A stretch of DNA of 64,000 nucleotides. It comes from Callorhinus ursinus. Its lineage: Eukaryota; Chordata; Mammalia; Carnivora; Otariidae. Under the pieces are notes generated by a model. It was not told where the DNA came from, did no database searches, and was given only the letters and a program-made list of their open reading frames with translations. The stretch spans positions 55,377,124-55,441,123 of the forward strand of contig NW_020312828.1 in assembly GCF_003265705.1 (NCBI RefSeq). The letters are read 5' to 3'. Shown piece by piece: positions 1 to 11,699 of the stretch (its first letter is position 1; every line of letters starts with the position of its first letter). Both the position numbers and the translations under genes were made by a program.

Positions 1-404
1 AAGGAAAGAGGCTCAACATCGTTTTATAGATGGAAGATGACATTTCACATGGCAGAAATTCCTGATACTTCTGAAGAATAGTAAGAAATGAAAATGGAAA
101 CTGTTGGCTTTGCTTTACATAAGAGTGCTCATTGCTTTCTTCATGGTATATTTAATTTTATCTTATATGCTAATTCTTAATATTGCATATCTAGGTTTCC
201 AATAAAATCAGAAGAATGTTTAGTTTGATGTGTAAAATGTGACTACTCAGCTTGAAAGCAAGGGACTAGAAAGACATAGGAAATTCTGGCAAAAAGAAAA
301 ACTAAACATAACTAAGCAAAAAGATCAAACTACTCATTTGTCCTTAATGTAGAGAGAAAAGACTCAACATGGCACAAAATTTTGCTTTAAAGAATGACTT
401 TATT
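1..404. other. AT-rich DNA, nothing recognised
   Basis: No reading frame of note, no repeat head or tail and no RNA gene could be recognised here. It may contain repeats too old to see by eye. Confidence 0.5.
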
Positions 405-649
405 GAAAGATATGGCTCACTCTCTCTCTCACTGATAAATAAATAGGGATGCCTGGGTGGCTCAGTTGGTTAAGCGTCTGCCTTCAGCTCAGGTCATGAT
501 CCAGGAGTTCTGGGATCAAGTCCCGCATTGTGTTCCTTACTCAGTGGGGAGCCTGCTTCTCCCTCTGCCTGCCACTCCCCCTGCTTGTATGCACCCCCCC
601 TCTCTCTGGCAAATAAATAAATAAAATCTTGAAAAAAGAGAAAGATATG
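405..649 (+). mobile_element. CAN-SINE (tRNA-Lys type), plus an extra SINE-like tail, inside one TSD
   Basis: A full SINE runs from about 446 (head GGGATGCCTGGGTGGCTCAG, which also holds the Pol III A-box region) to about 640 (tail with AAATAAATAAATAAAATCTT). The flanking duplication GAAAGATATG is at 405-414 and 640-649. Between the left copy and the SINE head lie about 31 bases (415-445) that look like a SINE 3' tail (CTCTCTCTC then GATAAATAAATA). The insertion unit therefore looks like a tail remnant plus a complete SINE, possibly a SINE inserted into the tail of a severely 5'-truncated one. The SINE is noncoding. Confidence 0.85.
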
Positions 650-1429
650 TAATGATAAGACCAGTGATTTCTGACATACTTCAGTCGTAGTCTCACCATA
701 CGCATTTAGGTCTTTAGGTTAAAAAAATCTAGGTATTTGGTAATTTTTTTGAACTTTGTATTCTGAATTTTAAATAAAGATAGATAATTTTGGTGGTATT
801 TTGAGTCTCATTTATAAACTGGGAAATGTTCAAGAATTATTTGCTTTTCATAGGATCTACTTCTTTCCTCCTGAGAGACATATTAATAGTATCTGTAAAA
901 GTCCTCCTTTTCTCCCCAGATTTATGTTAAGCATTATTTTTATTCTTCACCTAAGTACCATGGTTGGTTAGATGCCCCTCCTATTTGATCTACCTTTATA
1001 ATCCTATAACTCCTTTTGCCTATCTTTATTATGAAAAATTTCACACTGGGCTTTACTGAATTCTTTGCCTGTATCAAACACTCCATGGTAACATTTTTAA
1101 AAGACAAGGCTGGGCCTTATATTTTTGTTCTTCACTAGTTCAGAGCCAGATGCTTGAAACATGGCAGGTGTTTGATATTGCTTGCTAACTTAGATATATA
1201 AATGAATAATAGGTGCCTTAGATAATGTTTTCTGTGATTGCTCTTTCTCAGTTTTTGCTGTAGGGTTATTTTTAAAGATTTTCCTTGATCCTAAGAAATA
1301 TGTGTCTAACTTCAAATTATCAATTTGCTTTTCTATATGGAAAATTATTTTCTTTTTGGTCAATTTCTAATTAATCACACCTAAACCCTTTTTAAAGTAA
1401 TCACTTACTTTATTTCTAATTATTAAATA
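650..1429. other. AT-rich DNA, no gene; possible faint L2 remnant
   Basis: No coding potential was seen. At 1125-1210 the text (TTCTTCACTAGTTCAGAGCC ... AATGAATAAT) vaguely resembles an L2 3' end in the plus direction, but it is too diverged to call. The rest is unrecognised. Confidence 0.4.
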
Positions 1430-1625
1430 ATGCTTTTGTAAAATTGAAGTACAGTTGACATACAATGCTATATTATTTTCAGGTGTACAATATAGTGATT
1501 AGGCAATTCTATACATTATTCAATTCTCACTACAATGAGTGTAACACCATTTGTCAGCATACAATGTTATGACAGTATTATTCAGTATATTCCCTATGAT
1601 GTACTTTTCATCTTCTTCAAGTTGG
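1430..1625 (-). mobile_element. Old L1 3'-end fragment
   Basis: Read on the minus strand this has the typical mammalian L1M 3' end: TGTACACCTGAAAATAATAT, then GTATGTCAACTGTACTTCAA, then an A-rich stretch at about 1430-1445. Only the terminal 3'UTR is present, so it is a 5'-truncated copy or remnant. It has no coding potential. The exact subfamily needs a library search. Confidence 0.7.
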
Positions 1626-1639
1626 TTGAAATCTTGAAG

Positions 1640-2995
1640 CCATATTTAACTCATCTCAAGCATTATCATTTTTTTAACAAACATTCTTAAATTGCCTATC
1701 AGATGTATGTTTCTAATGTTCAGAAACAGATCTAAACAATTATACATTTATGCCCTTCTTATTCTAATATTCCTTCAGCTGTTCTCCTTAAGAACTAGGC
1801 TCACCTGCTATTTAATATATTATTTGTAATTAAGCCATACCATTTTTCTTTGTATAGATAATATGAAATACCCCTAAGTTATGGTGGCAAACTGAGCAAG
1901 TACAACATATTCTAATCCTAAATCACATTACATGGACAAAAACATATTTTAAGAATAAATTTGGGAATTCAAATAACTATATTGGCTTTGATAGTAATTT
2001 TGAAGAATCCCTGAAAGATAGAAGAGATTATATTAAAGATTGGGAGAAAATAAGGTCCAAAACCAATGGAGAAGACTTCCAAAGAGTCCTTTGGAGAAAA
2101 CAATATGAGCAATTTGGGAAATTTGCAAGACCAGAATAAACTAGTATAGAATCCATTGGTGTCATTCATTTGTGGTAAGTCTGCAAAGATACACTAAAGG
2201 GCAATACTCTGCAGTCAGAAAAGTCATTATGATCACATAGTTGTGCAACCTCTACTCATTCTCTATTTATACTAACTTGTTTCAGTAGTGACATTGCTTA
2301 CTGTCTATGAAGGTCAGAAGCCCTGGTATCAGAGAAGCAGGGTGGCATCCCTAAAAAGATAAAGCACTGGTAAACCCAACCCACAACACCTACCATCTTT
2401 TCTGCATAATTATTAGAAGGGTGCTATGATCAGTGGATGAATTATCCATAATAAGGAAACAAGGAACTCAATTACTTATGTGTACACATAAGCTAGAATC
2501 ACCATTGATAAAATGAATACCAACACAGGGAGAGAAAATTAAAAATAAATAAACAAATAAAATTCTAATATTTAAACAAAGGTAATAGGTCACAGAACAG
2601 ATTTAAAAGAAGCACAGCTAATAGTATAAGAAGGATAAAAATTGCTTTATTTCTATCAAATATGAGCTGGCTGATTATGAGTGCAAAGTAAAAACAGAGA
2701 TCTAGAAAGATAAAATATGATAACTGAAATCCCAAAGTCAATAGATTTCTTAAAGCCTGAATGGACATAGCTAAATAATGATTTGGTGAGTAGAAAACTG
2801 AATGAACAGAATACATAAAACAAGAGAAAAAAATATTTGAGAGACAATAGCAGTTGTAACAATACCTGACAAATGAGAACTGTAACTAGAGAATAAAAAC
2901 AATGGATGAGGGAAAGGAAAACCCATGCACTCTTAAAGAAATACTAGAAAAACTATTGTCTGAAATAAATTAATCTTGAACCAAAGTACAAAAAA
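1640..2995. other. AT-rich DNA, nothing recognised
   Basis: Short open frames (for example on the minus strand at 1969-2169 and 2565-2862) lack any recognisable domain and have the composition expected of AT-rich noncoding DNA. No repeat landmarks were identified. Confidence 0.45.
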
Positions 2996-3690
2996 GTCAT
3001 TAAAGTATTTAAATGAAAAAAATGAGAGATATTCTATGTTCATGGATTGATAAATTTAATATTATCAAGATGTAAATTCTTGCCAAATTGAGTTATGGAC
3101 ACGCCACAAACCTGTTTAAAATCTCAGCAAGCTGTTTTGTACATACTGACACAATTATTGTAAAGTTTATATGGAAGCATAAAAGATATAGAATAGCCAA
3201 CACAATACCGAGTAAGGAAAGCAAATTTGTAGGACCACTCAATTTCAAGACTTACTACAAATCTACCATAATCAAGATGGTATAGTATTAGCAGAAAAAT
3301 AGACACAAAGATCAATGGAATAAAAGAGAGATCCAAGAAACAGAACTACATGAATTTGATCAATTTATTCTTGACAAAGCCCCAATGGCAATTCAATGGT
3401 GAAAAGATAGTCTTTCCAACAAATGTTGCTGGGACACTTGTACATCCATATGTTTAAAAGAAAAAGAACCTAGACACAGATCTTACATCTTTAAAAAAAC
3501 TAACTCAAGATGGATGACAGGCCTTCATGTAAAATGTAAAACTATAGAATATTTAGAAGAAAACATAGGAGACTTAGGTGACCTTGGGTCTGTTGATGAG
3601 TTTTTAGATACGTCACTAAAGCAGTATCACTGAAAAAAAATTGACCTTATTAGAATCCAAAATCTTTGTTCTTTAAAAGATGTGCTAGGA
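2996..3690 (+). mobile_element. Decayed L1 ORF2 fragment (C-terminal half)
   Basis: The plus strand follows ORF2 downstream of the reverse transcriptase core. It starts at TTCATGGATTG (about 3040) and passes through TTTATATGGAAGCATAAAAG (about 3167), TCAAGACTTACTACAAATCT (about 3245), TAGACACAAAGATCAATGGA (about 3300) and GGAGACTTAGGTGACCTTGG (about 3570). All frames are broken by stops and indels. The level of decay marks it as one of the older L1 layers. Neither the 5' part of ORF2 nor a clear 3'UTR is attached. Confidence 0.85.
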
Positions 3691-3699
3691 ATATTAAAA

Positions 3700-6015
3700 G
3701 CAAACAGAGGATTTAAAAAATTATATAACTTATACAAGGCCTAATGATAATTGGTGCAACAAGAATTGTAACTCCAATTTGCTTGATTCCAAAGTCTTTG
3801 TCTTCTAACTTTATTGTAATAACATATTTAAACGATATGTCAAAATTACTTTTTGGAAATCTGCTCCACAGTAAGTATTCATGTACTTTGATTCATTTTA
3901 GACTTATATTTCAGTGAAGGAAAATAAAAAAAAAGTACTAGGTATTTTAGAAACATATGGATTTGACAGAGTTAATTAGAAGCCTACAAAATAACCTGAA
4001 GAACTAGAACAGTAAAAGTCAGGGGATTTGGGTTACATCCTGTGGCTGAATGTAGCTACCCAAATGACAGAAAACCACTGTTCCATACAAAGGCTAGGGA
4101 TCTGCAAAAAATCTCTGGAAGTGTGCAGTCAAAGTTGCCCCACAGTCCTCCCACACATTGCATATCATCATAACTACTCAAGATGAAGAAAGGTCTATGC
4201 CTCATTTCTGCATTTCAAATCTCAAAAGCATTGGCAAGATATAAATTTCTTCTGGAGCTTTGACAGTAATGTCTATTTGCTACTTGATCTTTATTTGTAC
4301 TATCCAAATAGCTCAGGTTACTATGGTCAACCTGAAAAAAAATATTAATTGCTTCAAATCCAGTGTTCTCTATCAATATATGCACTATGGGTTGAACTCC
4401 AAAAGATCTCATAAAGTCTGAGAGACCTCAGAGAGTGATGAATACTATAACTGGACTGGGTCAGTAAGTGGATACCGTCATAGAGGATAAAGCTTAAACT
4501 GAGACAGTTTGCCTTCTAAGGTCAGTGTGGCCACTAGCACTGAAGTGGTCACCTTGACCAAGCTTATGCAGGCAGTAGGTAATGTAGGTCAGGAATCAAC
4601 TTTGAGTTGGCCTGGCTCTGAAATATCTGTTCCATATTCCTCAAGGAAAATATATGCATTGAAATCCTCAAAGTGCTGTATTGTAAACTGGAACAATGTC
4701 TCAAATAATCAAGAAGCAACAGCAAGGAAAAGAATAAATATGGCTGTTTGTGTATCCAGTATTGAATAGCAAGTTCCCAAGTAGTCTAATATTTTTATTA
4801 GATCATATTTCAAGTGAGCCTTTCTCCCTCAGTTTTTCAAATTGTGCATAGAAAAATATCTTGATATAAAACATGATCATGCCTCATCAAATTCCATTAT
4901 GTATTAAATTAAGATATAAATTAGACAACTCTGAAACTGAATGAGAAATTAACCCACTAGTTTATTGCTAATAGCCAAAATCATGAGGACCCCCTCCACT
5001 TTCTTTCATCACACAGCACTTGGTAAATTAATTTTCAGTTACTGTTTAAAGTATTCTTCCCTATTATTTATCAGAACTCTTCTCATGTATCTTCTAAGAA
5101 CCATTTAGAAATGGCTCATTTAACCTTTGCAAAACATGAGTGTAATTTCAAACCCAGCATTTTACTCTTTCTGCAACTGAGTTCATTTGACTACCTTTGT
5201 ATTTCAGTTTCATGGGCTCTTCCTTATTTAAATGGTTATCTTAACAATAAAAGATTGATGTAGATTTATGATATTGGTCACGAATTATTTCCCTGCCAAT
5301 AGTTTTCCATTTAGGTTGAAGTATTAATGTTATCATTAAATTCAATTTATGTTTTTAAAATAACAAATAGTTTTGTCTCAAGAATTATAACATCACATTA
5401 GTAGAAATTAATATTAGATTAAATGTAAAACTTGTTTTACACTGAGAAAAACTAAAAGATTTTTCATAAAAGCAAAATTATGGAAATTAAAAACTATAAC
5501 ATAAAGGTAGAAATGTTCATATTGAATTGTAAGATTGAACTACAAAATACAGAAAATCATGTAGAACTGCTTTTTGTTTGTTTTTAGCACATGTATATAA
5601 ATTTAGAATGTGTGATTTAAAAACAGATTAATAATAATCTAATTTTAATTATCAGTTTAATTAAAGATTTGTTCTTAATACAGAGGAAAAATGCTAAGGG
5701 AAGAAATATTGAGAAACCTGACTCTCACTATTCTTCATCCATTCTATTATATGTGTACAGCAATATCATAAATAATTCATGTTCCCACGGAAAAAAACTC
5801 TTGTCAACCAGAGGATAGTGCTTATGTGAAGTTCCTTTTATCTTTAGTTTTATATACACCACTCATTTCCATATTTACTCGGTTTGACATTTCCTCCTCC
5901 CATATCCCCTTAGTGAGGTTGTTTTGTACATCAGTAATATAGTTAAATTATTTTGTCATGGTCTGCATTCCTTCTTGAGAATCATGATAGCTTATTTTTT
6001 AAAAAAATACATATA
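3700..6015. other. No gene recognised
   Basis: The region is mostly AT-rich. About 4020-4790 is less AT-rich and holds an 86-codon plus-strand frame (4509-4769) and a 65-codon minus-strand frame (4215-4412). Neither shows a domain, and there is no splice or promoter evidence I can support. It could be an unrecognised old transposon or a noncoding conserved stretch. Confidence 0.4.
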
Positions 6016-6019
6016 TATT

Positions 6020-6290
6020 TAGGTTTGCTCTTTGTGCTATAAACTTCTGTGGGTTTTGACAAATGCATAATGTTATGTATCCACCATTACGGAATAGTTT
6101 TGCTGTCTCATATATCCCTGTGCTTCATCTATTCAACCCTGACCTCTGACCCCCTGCTCATAACCATTGATCATTTTACAGTATCTATAGTTTTGCCTTT
6201 TCCAAAATGTTATATACTTGGAATTTCATTAATTTTAAAGTTATCACTTTTGTTTTACATTCTTCCAAGAGGTCAGCATTATATTTACTA
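6020..6290 (-). mobile_element. Old L1M-type 3'UTR fragment
   Basis: The plus-strand text (GGGTTTTGACAAATGCATAA, TATCCACCATTACGGAATAG, AACCATTGATCATTTTACAG, then CTTTTCCAAAATGTTATATA) matches the reverse complement of the widespread L1ME/L1M 3'UTR region, also present at 24250-24600. It is noncoding. The open frame at 6049-6297 is incidental. Confidence 0.6.
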
Positions 6291-6299
6291 TTTATGAAC

Positions 6300-7042
6300 C
6301 CTTCAGGAAAATTCTTTTCTTCTTTTCACTGATATATAATATCTTACAAAAATTTAATCAGTTAAATAACTCAGTTTTTTAGTAACATTTTTGAAATTTC
6401 TTTTTCTTTAACTTTAGTGTTTGTATGACATTTTTGTAAATTTTCACAATGATAGCAAATATTTACCTTATGAAATTAGATTAGATGTTTGCATTTTGCA
6501 CAAAGTTCTTCATAGCCTAGGATTTTGACTAGTACTAGGAGAGTATGACTGATGATATCATGGTCTACATAGACAATGTAACAATAAAGCAATGAAACTG
6601 ATTTACTTGCAAGAGACTCTGAAGGGAATTCCACAAGAAGATTCCCAGGTAGTGGTGTAAAAGCACTAGAAGACTCACAGGCTATCAGGAGCCAGTGGTA
6701 CACATCTCTTCACAAATCCCCCTTTAGCAAAGTCTTTTTCCTTGAAATTGATTATGCTGGGAGTATTTCACCATAGAAACTTATAAACACTAAAATGAAG
6801 GCCACCTCCCTTTTTTCCTGTATAAATTCTGACTTTTCAGCATACCAGTGATTCCCAGAATATTTCCAACTTAATAATTGCTAGTAATCAAATAAACCAA
6901 TAGTGTAGATACCTGTTACTTACTTAAAAAAAACAAAGTACTAATATGACACCACCTCTACTGACTGTTCTTTCATCCATTTTTGTGGGTTTGTAAATAA
7001 AATTTACTTTTGAAAAGCGTATATACTGCAAAATCCAGTTAT
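6300..7042. other. AT-rich DNA, nothing recognised
   Basis: No gene or repeat landmark was seen. The 75-codon minus-strand frame at 6476-6703 has no recognisable features. Confidence 0.45.
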
Positions 7043-7256
7043 AATGCAGTTGAGGGGCGCGTGGGTGGCTCAGTCGGTTAAGCGTCTGCCTTCTGCTCAG
7101 GTCAAGATCTCAGGGACCTGGGATCAAGCCCTGTGTCGGGCTCCCTGCTCAGTGGGGAGTCTGCTTCTCCCTCTCCCTCTGCTGCTCCCCCTGCTTGTAC
7201 ACTTTCTCTCTCTCTGCCAAATAAATAAATAAAATCTTTAAAAAAAATGCAGTTGA
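7043..7256 (+). mobile_element. CAN-SINE with perfect 11-bp TSD
   Basis: This is a full-length SINE at 7054-7245, with head GGGGCGCGTGGGTGGCTCAG, tRNA-related body, CT-rich stretch, and tail AAATAAATAAATAAAATC followed by A's. The duplication AATGCAGTTGA occurs at 7043-7053 and 7246-7256 without mismatch, which marks it as a relatively recent L1-mobilised insertion. The 62-codon frame across it is the usual spurious SINE ORF. Confidence 0.95.
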
Positions 7257-7571
7257 AATCATAACAAAATTACAAGAAGATAATTGAAATGAAGCAAAAA
7301 TTATTTTTCATTATAAAATGAGTAATTATAATTAACAAACTGAAATATAATGAAAATTTAATAGTCCAATAACTATAGACTATAAATATATTTATAAATG
7401 AAAAAAATATTTTAATAGTTATAGAAAATAAGTTATGTTTTATCAACTGAATATAATATATGGGAAATACAATTATTACATATATTATAATATAGATTTA
7501 GAGAAGGCAGTTTGAGGATTACTTCCTTAATATATGGCCTTTATAGATATTCTAGATGTAATAAAATTTTA

Positions 7572-7757
7572 TTTTTTAAAAATTAAAAAAAATTTTATTA
7601 TGTTATGTTAGTCACCATACATTACATCTTAGTTTTTGATGTAGTGTTCTATGATTCATTGTTTGCGTATAACACCCAGTGCTCCATTCAGTATGTGTCC
7701 TCTTTAATACCCATCACCAGGCTAACCCATTCCCCTACCCCCTCCCCTCTAGAACCC
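7572..7757 (-). mobile_element. L1 3' end (5'-truncated), part of an L1/SINE composite
   Basis: On the minus strand this reads the carnivore L1 3'UTR end: CTAGAGGGGAGGGGGTAGGG, GGTGATGGGTATTAAAGAGG, CACTGGGTGTTATACGCAAA, CATCAAAAACTAAGATGTAA, then an A-rich tail at 7572-7605. It stops abruptly at 7757, next to the SINE of 7758-7955. A perfect 15-bp duplication (TGTAATAAAATTTTA) lies at 7557-7571 and 7956-7970, outside both elements. Confidence 0.9.
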
Positions 7758-7955
7758 AATTGTTTAAAGATTTTATTTATTCATTTGACAGAGAGAGAGA
7801 GAGAAAACTAGCAGGGGGAGCGGGAAGCAGAGGGAGAGGGAGAAGCAGGCTCCCTATTGAGCAGGGAGCCTGACGTGAGGCTCAATCCCAGGACCCTGGG
7901 ATCATTACCTGAGCTGAAGGCAGACGCTTAACCGTCTGAGCCATCCAGGCATTCC
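7758..7955 (-). mobile_element. CAN-SINE, 5' partner of the L1/SINE composite
   Basis: This is a full SINE in minus orientation. The tail side is at 7763 (TTTAAAGATTTTATTTATTC) and the head side at about 7955 (GAGCCATCCAGGCATTCC). It shares the 7557/7956 target-site duplication with the adjoining L1 end and has no duplication of its own at the SINE/L1 junction. On the minus strand the order is SINE, then L1 3' end. Confidence 0.92.
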
Positions 7956-7970
7956 TGTAATAAAATTTTA

Positions 7971-8750
7971 AATGTCAATTTTTTATATAAGGGTAGCATC
8001 ATATTGGAGACTATAGTTTTCAAAAATAAATATAATATTTTGAAGGAAAACGTTAACTTAGATTGACAATTTTGTTATCATATTTATTATTTGGGGGTAA
8101 TACTACTGATAAATTACATATTATTGAGGTCTTATGTGTAAGGTAGTATGACAAGAAGATATATATAAATAACTTTGGGTGATATGAGACTAAAGGTGGC
8201 ATAGAACCATTATGTATTTTAAAATAATGACTTTTTTCTTTATGTACTACAGAACAATTTATGGGAAATTAATTTGTATTTTATTATCTCTATATTTTTC
8301 TTTTTTCATGTACTAAAGTTTAAATTCTCTTACCTTAGGGAATTTTTCTATTACTAGTCATGGATCTGGGTTGCTTATAGACAATGTGAATTTTCTGACC
8401 TTTTCCTACCCCCCCCTTTTTTTTCTTTCCAGAGCCTGTTTTCTTTTAGGGATAATATTAGGTATGAAGGCAGACAAAGAGAAGTTATACCTGAAGTTGA
8501 GGAGTGAGAAAGAAATTCCCCCACAGACTGGGAAAGAAATAAAGCTGGCAAGTTCTCCCAGTGGTTATGACCTAAACTCCATTTCTTTCAGAGCCTCATG
8601 GAGTAACAATGTTTCAAATGGAAAACTAGGGCTGGTGCATTCTGGAAGCTCTATCTTGGCTGTTGAATAATTGGTCCCAGCACTCTTCCTCATCTTCCAA
8701 ACAAGGTATAAAATCAGAGGCACTAACGGTTTTAACATATGGATTTAGGC
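7971..8750. other. No gene recognised
   Basis: A 99-codon plus-strand frame (8371-8670) crosses a C-run/T-run and has no recognisable domain; I do not call it a gene. The sequence is otherwise AT-rich and unassigned. Confidence 0.4.
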
Positions 8751-8754
8751 AATG

Positions 8755-9405
8755 AACATTTGAGCAATGACAGTTTTATTCATAATAGCCCTAAACTGAA
8801 AACTTCCCAGTACCCTTAATTGGGTGATTGGTTAAACAAACTCAGGTATGTCCATACCATAGAATAGAATATCTCTCTGCAAAAGATTGAAGTAAATGAT
8901 ACACCAGCCAACTTGAATGAATATCAAGGAGAACAAAAAAACTCAGTAAGATACATACTGCATAATTTGATTTATATGATATCTATAAAATAACATAATA
9001 TAGAAATGGAGAACAGATTAGTGGTTGCCAGGTATTAGGGAGGGAGTGGCTGAGGTGGATGTAGCTCTAAATGGAGAGAATGAGGGAATCTTGTGGTGAT
9101 GGTATGGTTCAGTATCTTGATTATGGTGGGGTTTACACAAAGCTACATATGTGATAAAATTTCATATAGCTCTATACATGCACATAAACACACAAATGAG
9201 TGCAGGTATAACTGGTGAAATCTGAATAAGCTTTATGGATTGTACCAATGTTAAAATTTTGGTTGTGCTATTATACTATGGTTATGAAAGATGTTAATAT
9301 TGGTTGGAGGCAGCTGGATGAAGAGTGTGCAGATTTCACTCTACATTTCTTTGTACTTTTCTGAGAATAATGATTTCAAAATACAGAATTTTTTAAAAAG
9401 TCTAC
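8755..9405 (+). mobile_element. Old L1M-type 3'-end region
   Basis: The order of landmarks fits an ancient L1 3' portion: TTTTATTCATAATAGCCCTA (about 8773), GTATGTCCATACCATAGAAT (about 8846), CAGATTAGTGGTTGCCAGGT (about 9013), TCTTGATTATGGTGGGGTTT (about 9115), and the terminal GAATAATGATTTCAAAATAC (about 9365) followed by an A-rich end. No coding capacity remains. Confidence 0.75.
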
Positions 9406-9494
9406 GTAAAGTTTGGTGTTTTCTATGTTGCATAATCTATCTTTTTTTTCTATGCTCAATAAACCTTCAAATAAGTGTTTCTCAGGTAAATAAT

Positions 9495-9608
9495 GTGACT
9501 GTTGAATCACAGACCTGTACCTCTGAAACAATACTTTATATGTTAAAAAAAAAAAGAAGATAGTAGGAAGGGAAAAATGAAGGGGGGGAATTGGAGGGGG
9601 ACGAACCA
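9495..9608 (+). mobile_element. Fragment of younger-type L1 3'UTR
   Basis: GACTGTTGAATCACAGACCT ... ACTTTATATGTTAAAAAAAA ... GGGGAATTGGAGGGGGACGA is the same segment found at 44095-44220. The final ~200 bp of the L1 3' end, present in other copies, are missing, so the fragment is cut at both ends. A long A-run and G-rich stretch lie within it. Confidence 0.8.
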
Positions 9609-9619
9609 ATTTCTGTTTT

Positions 9620-10129
9620 TATGCAAAATAATGTATGTATATACATTTATTGTACAATTTTCAGTATAATTTCCCAGATATTCTATATTTAACCTGAAAT
9701 GTGACCAATATAATATGATCTGTTGCAGAGTTCATTTTATATGAAATTTCTAGCACAATTTGTTTTATAACTATGCATCATTTAACTATAGATTATTTAG
9801 AAATACCACTTGCAAAACTACCTTAATATTCTATCAAATTAGTCCTGTGAGAAATGGATTTGGTATAGAATGGATATTATTATAAGAGAATTTTATTCTA
9901 GTGTCTCAGAATTATTGGTGCCACTGGCAGGCTGGTTTTATGTGGTATTTAAGGATAACTAAGCACAGCCAAGACAAAGGATTACTGACTACAGTTAAAA
10001 TGGGTTATAGAGATTAAGAACATTTGTATTTCATTCTTACCGAGGTATTATTACAAGTAAGTATTGAGGTGACTTTATAACACCTAGAGGAAAGAATGAT
10101 ATTCCACTAAAACAATATGAATAAAAAAG
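9620..10129. other. AT-rich DNA, nothing recognised
   Basis: No repeat or gene landmark was identified in this stretch. Confidence 0.45.
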
Positions 10130-10365
10130 TAACATGCTATTGTTCTTTTTTTAAAAAAAATATTTATTTATTTGGTAGAGAGAAAGAGCATGTGTGAGAG
10201 ACCACAAGCAGGGGGGAGCAGCAGAGGGAGAGGGAGAAGCAGGCTCCACCCTGAGCAAGGAGCTCAACACGGTGGTGGATCCCAAGACCCTGGGATTATC
10301 ACCTGAGCTGAAGGCAGATGCTTAACCAACTGAGCCACCCAGGCGCCCCATAACATACTATTGTT
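10130..10365 (-). mobile_element. CAN-SINE with 15-bp TSD (1 mismatch)
   Basis: The SINE at about 10145-10350 is in minus orientation: A/T-rich tail at 10148-10175, head GAGCCACCCAGGCGCCCC at 10333-10349. The duplicated target TAACAT(G/A)CTATTGTT is at 10130-10144 and 10351-10365. The single mismatch suggests modest age. Confidence 0.93.
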
Positions 10366-10689
10366 AAATATATGAGGTTACATGAAACAATAAAACCTTT
10401 AAACAGTGGCATCATACCCATGCAAATTAGATCATACTATTATTCTGAATCTCAGTTTCCTAAATCTTTTAATATAATATGATTCCATTGCAATTTTATT
10501 TCATATCAAGTGTCTGTGTACATCAATTTTTTGTTACTGATTAAAAACAAAGAAACAATTTCAAAACATTCAATACACCGTTTAAAATTTGCTATGGATA
10601 TTTTTGTAGTGTATGTATATACATGGTCAGTAGTAAAAGTAAAAACTGAGATGAGGAGAAAATGTGAAGGTAAAAGGAAGTTATACTTT

Positions 10690-10880
10690 TAAAACCAGTT
10701 ACTGTGTGTTAAACCACCTCCATTTTGTCTTATTTAGTGTTTACACCAACCTTTTAATATAGTTACAAGCATACCCATTTTAGAGAAAAAATAATTATAT
10801 CAAGAAGGGTAAGTAACTTGTCCAATTTTATGCTGCTTTCCAGTGCAAAATTTCAGAAGAGACTCCAGGCTTGTTCCCTG
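10690..10880 (-). mobile_element. Probable MIR remnant
   Basis: GTTTACACCAACCTTTTAAT, CCCATTTTAGAGAAAAAATA, GGTAAGTAACTTGTCCAATT and the following text match the reverse complement of the MIR 3' half (the segment that reads GGGCAAGTTACTTAACC in the consensus direction). It is highly diverged and identified by eye only. Confidence 0.5.
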
Positions 10881-11234
10881 GAAATTCCAGAAAGGACTTC
10901 CAGTATCATAGTGACTGGTAATATAACAACAAAAATAACAAATATTTATGGACTCCCATCACAAAAAATTAAAGATCCAGTATATTACTTTTCCTGAATC
11001 TATCATAGTTTTTGAGAATTTCTTCTTTTACTAGACATGACATAAAAATCCATTTTAAGTATCAGTTATAAGTTAGTCCTTTTGAAGGAAACTGCTAAAG
11101 AGGAGCATGTTAGAGGAGTCAAGCATTAAAATTATAATAAATTATTTAAAAATTATCTGAAATTTAATACACTGATTAGTAGTAATATAAATTTCTTGTT
11201 AAAAAATAGGAAGAAAATACAATCTGAATTAGCT

Positions 11235-11685
11235 CCTAGCAAGTTACTTTGTTGATATTGACGAACTGAATATAATTTATATGGAAAGGCAAAAGACCAG
11301 AATAACCAACAAAATATTGATGAAGAACAAGGAGAGGACTGACACTACCCTACTTCAAGACTGACAATAGTTACAGGAATCAAGATCTTATGCTTTTAGT
11401 GAAAGTAGACAAATATATCAATGAAATAGAATAAAAAGCCCAGATATAGACTCATACAGATATAGTCAGATGACCTTTGAAAAAGGAGCAAAGGCAATTC
11501 AACAGAGAATTGGTGTTTATTTCAACAAATGAAATGGAAAAAATGGGAACCCACAAGGGAAAAAAAAATGAATCTAGAACTGATCTTATACAATTAACAA
11601 AAATTAACACAAAGTAGATTGTAGACCAAAAGGTAAAACAGAAAGCTATACAATTTTCATAAAATAACAGGAGAAAATCAAGGTG
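11235..11685 (+). mobile_element. Old L1 ORF2 3' portion, left part
   Basis: The plus strand passes through TTTATATGGAAAGGCAAAAG (11277), GACTGACACTACCCTACTTC (11338), ATCAATGAAATAGAATAAAA (11418), TTTGAAAAAGGAGCAAAGGC (11475) and TCAAGGTGACCTTGGG (about 11678), the usual order in L1 ORF2 after the RT core. The frames are broken. The element is interrupted at 11686 by two SINEs and resumes at 12135-12225 (AATATGAGTTGGACTTCATT). Confidence 0.85.
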
Positions 11686-11699
11686 ACCTTGGGTTTTTC

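Noticed and set aside
7054..7245. tRNA-like sequence in the SINE heads
   Set aside because: The heads derive from tRNA-Lys but lack a full cloverleaf and acceptor pairing and sit in retroposons with TSDs, so they are not tRNA genes. The same applies to all other SINEs here.
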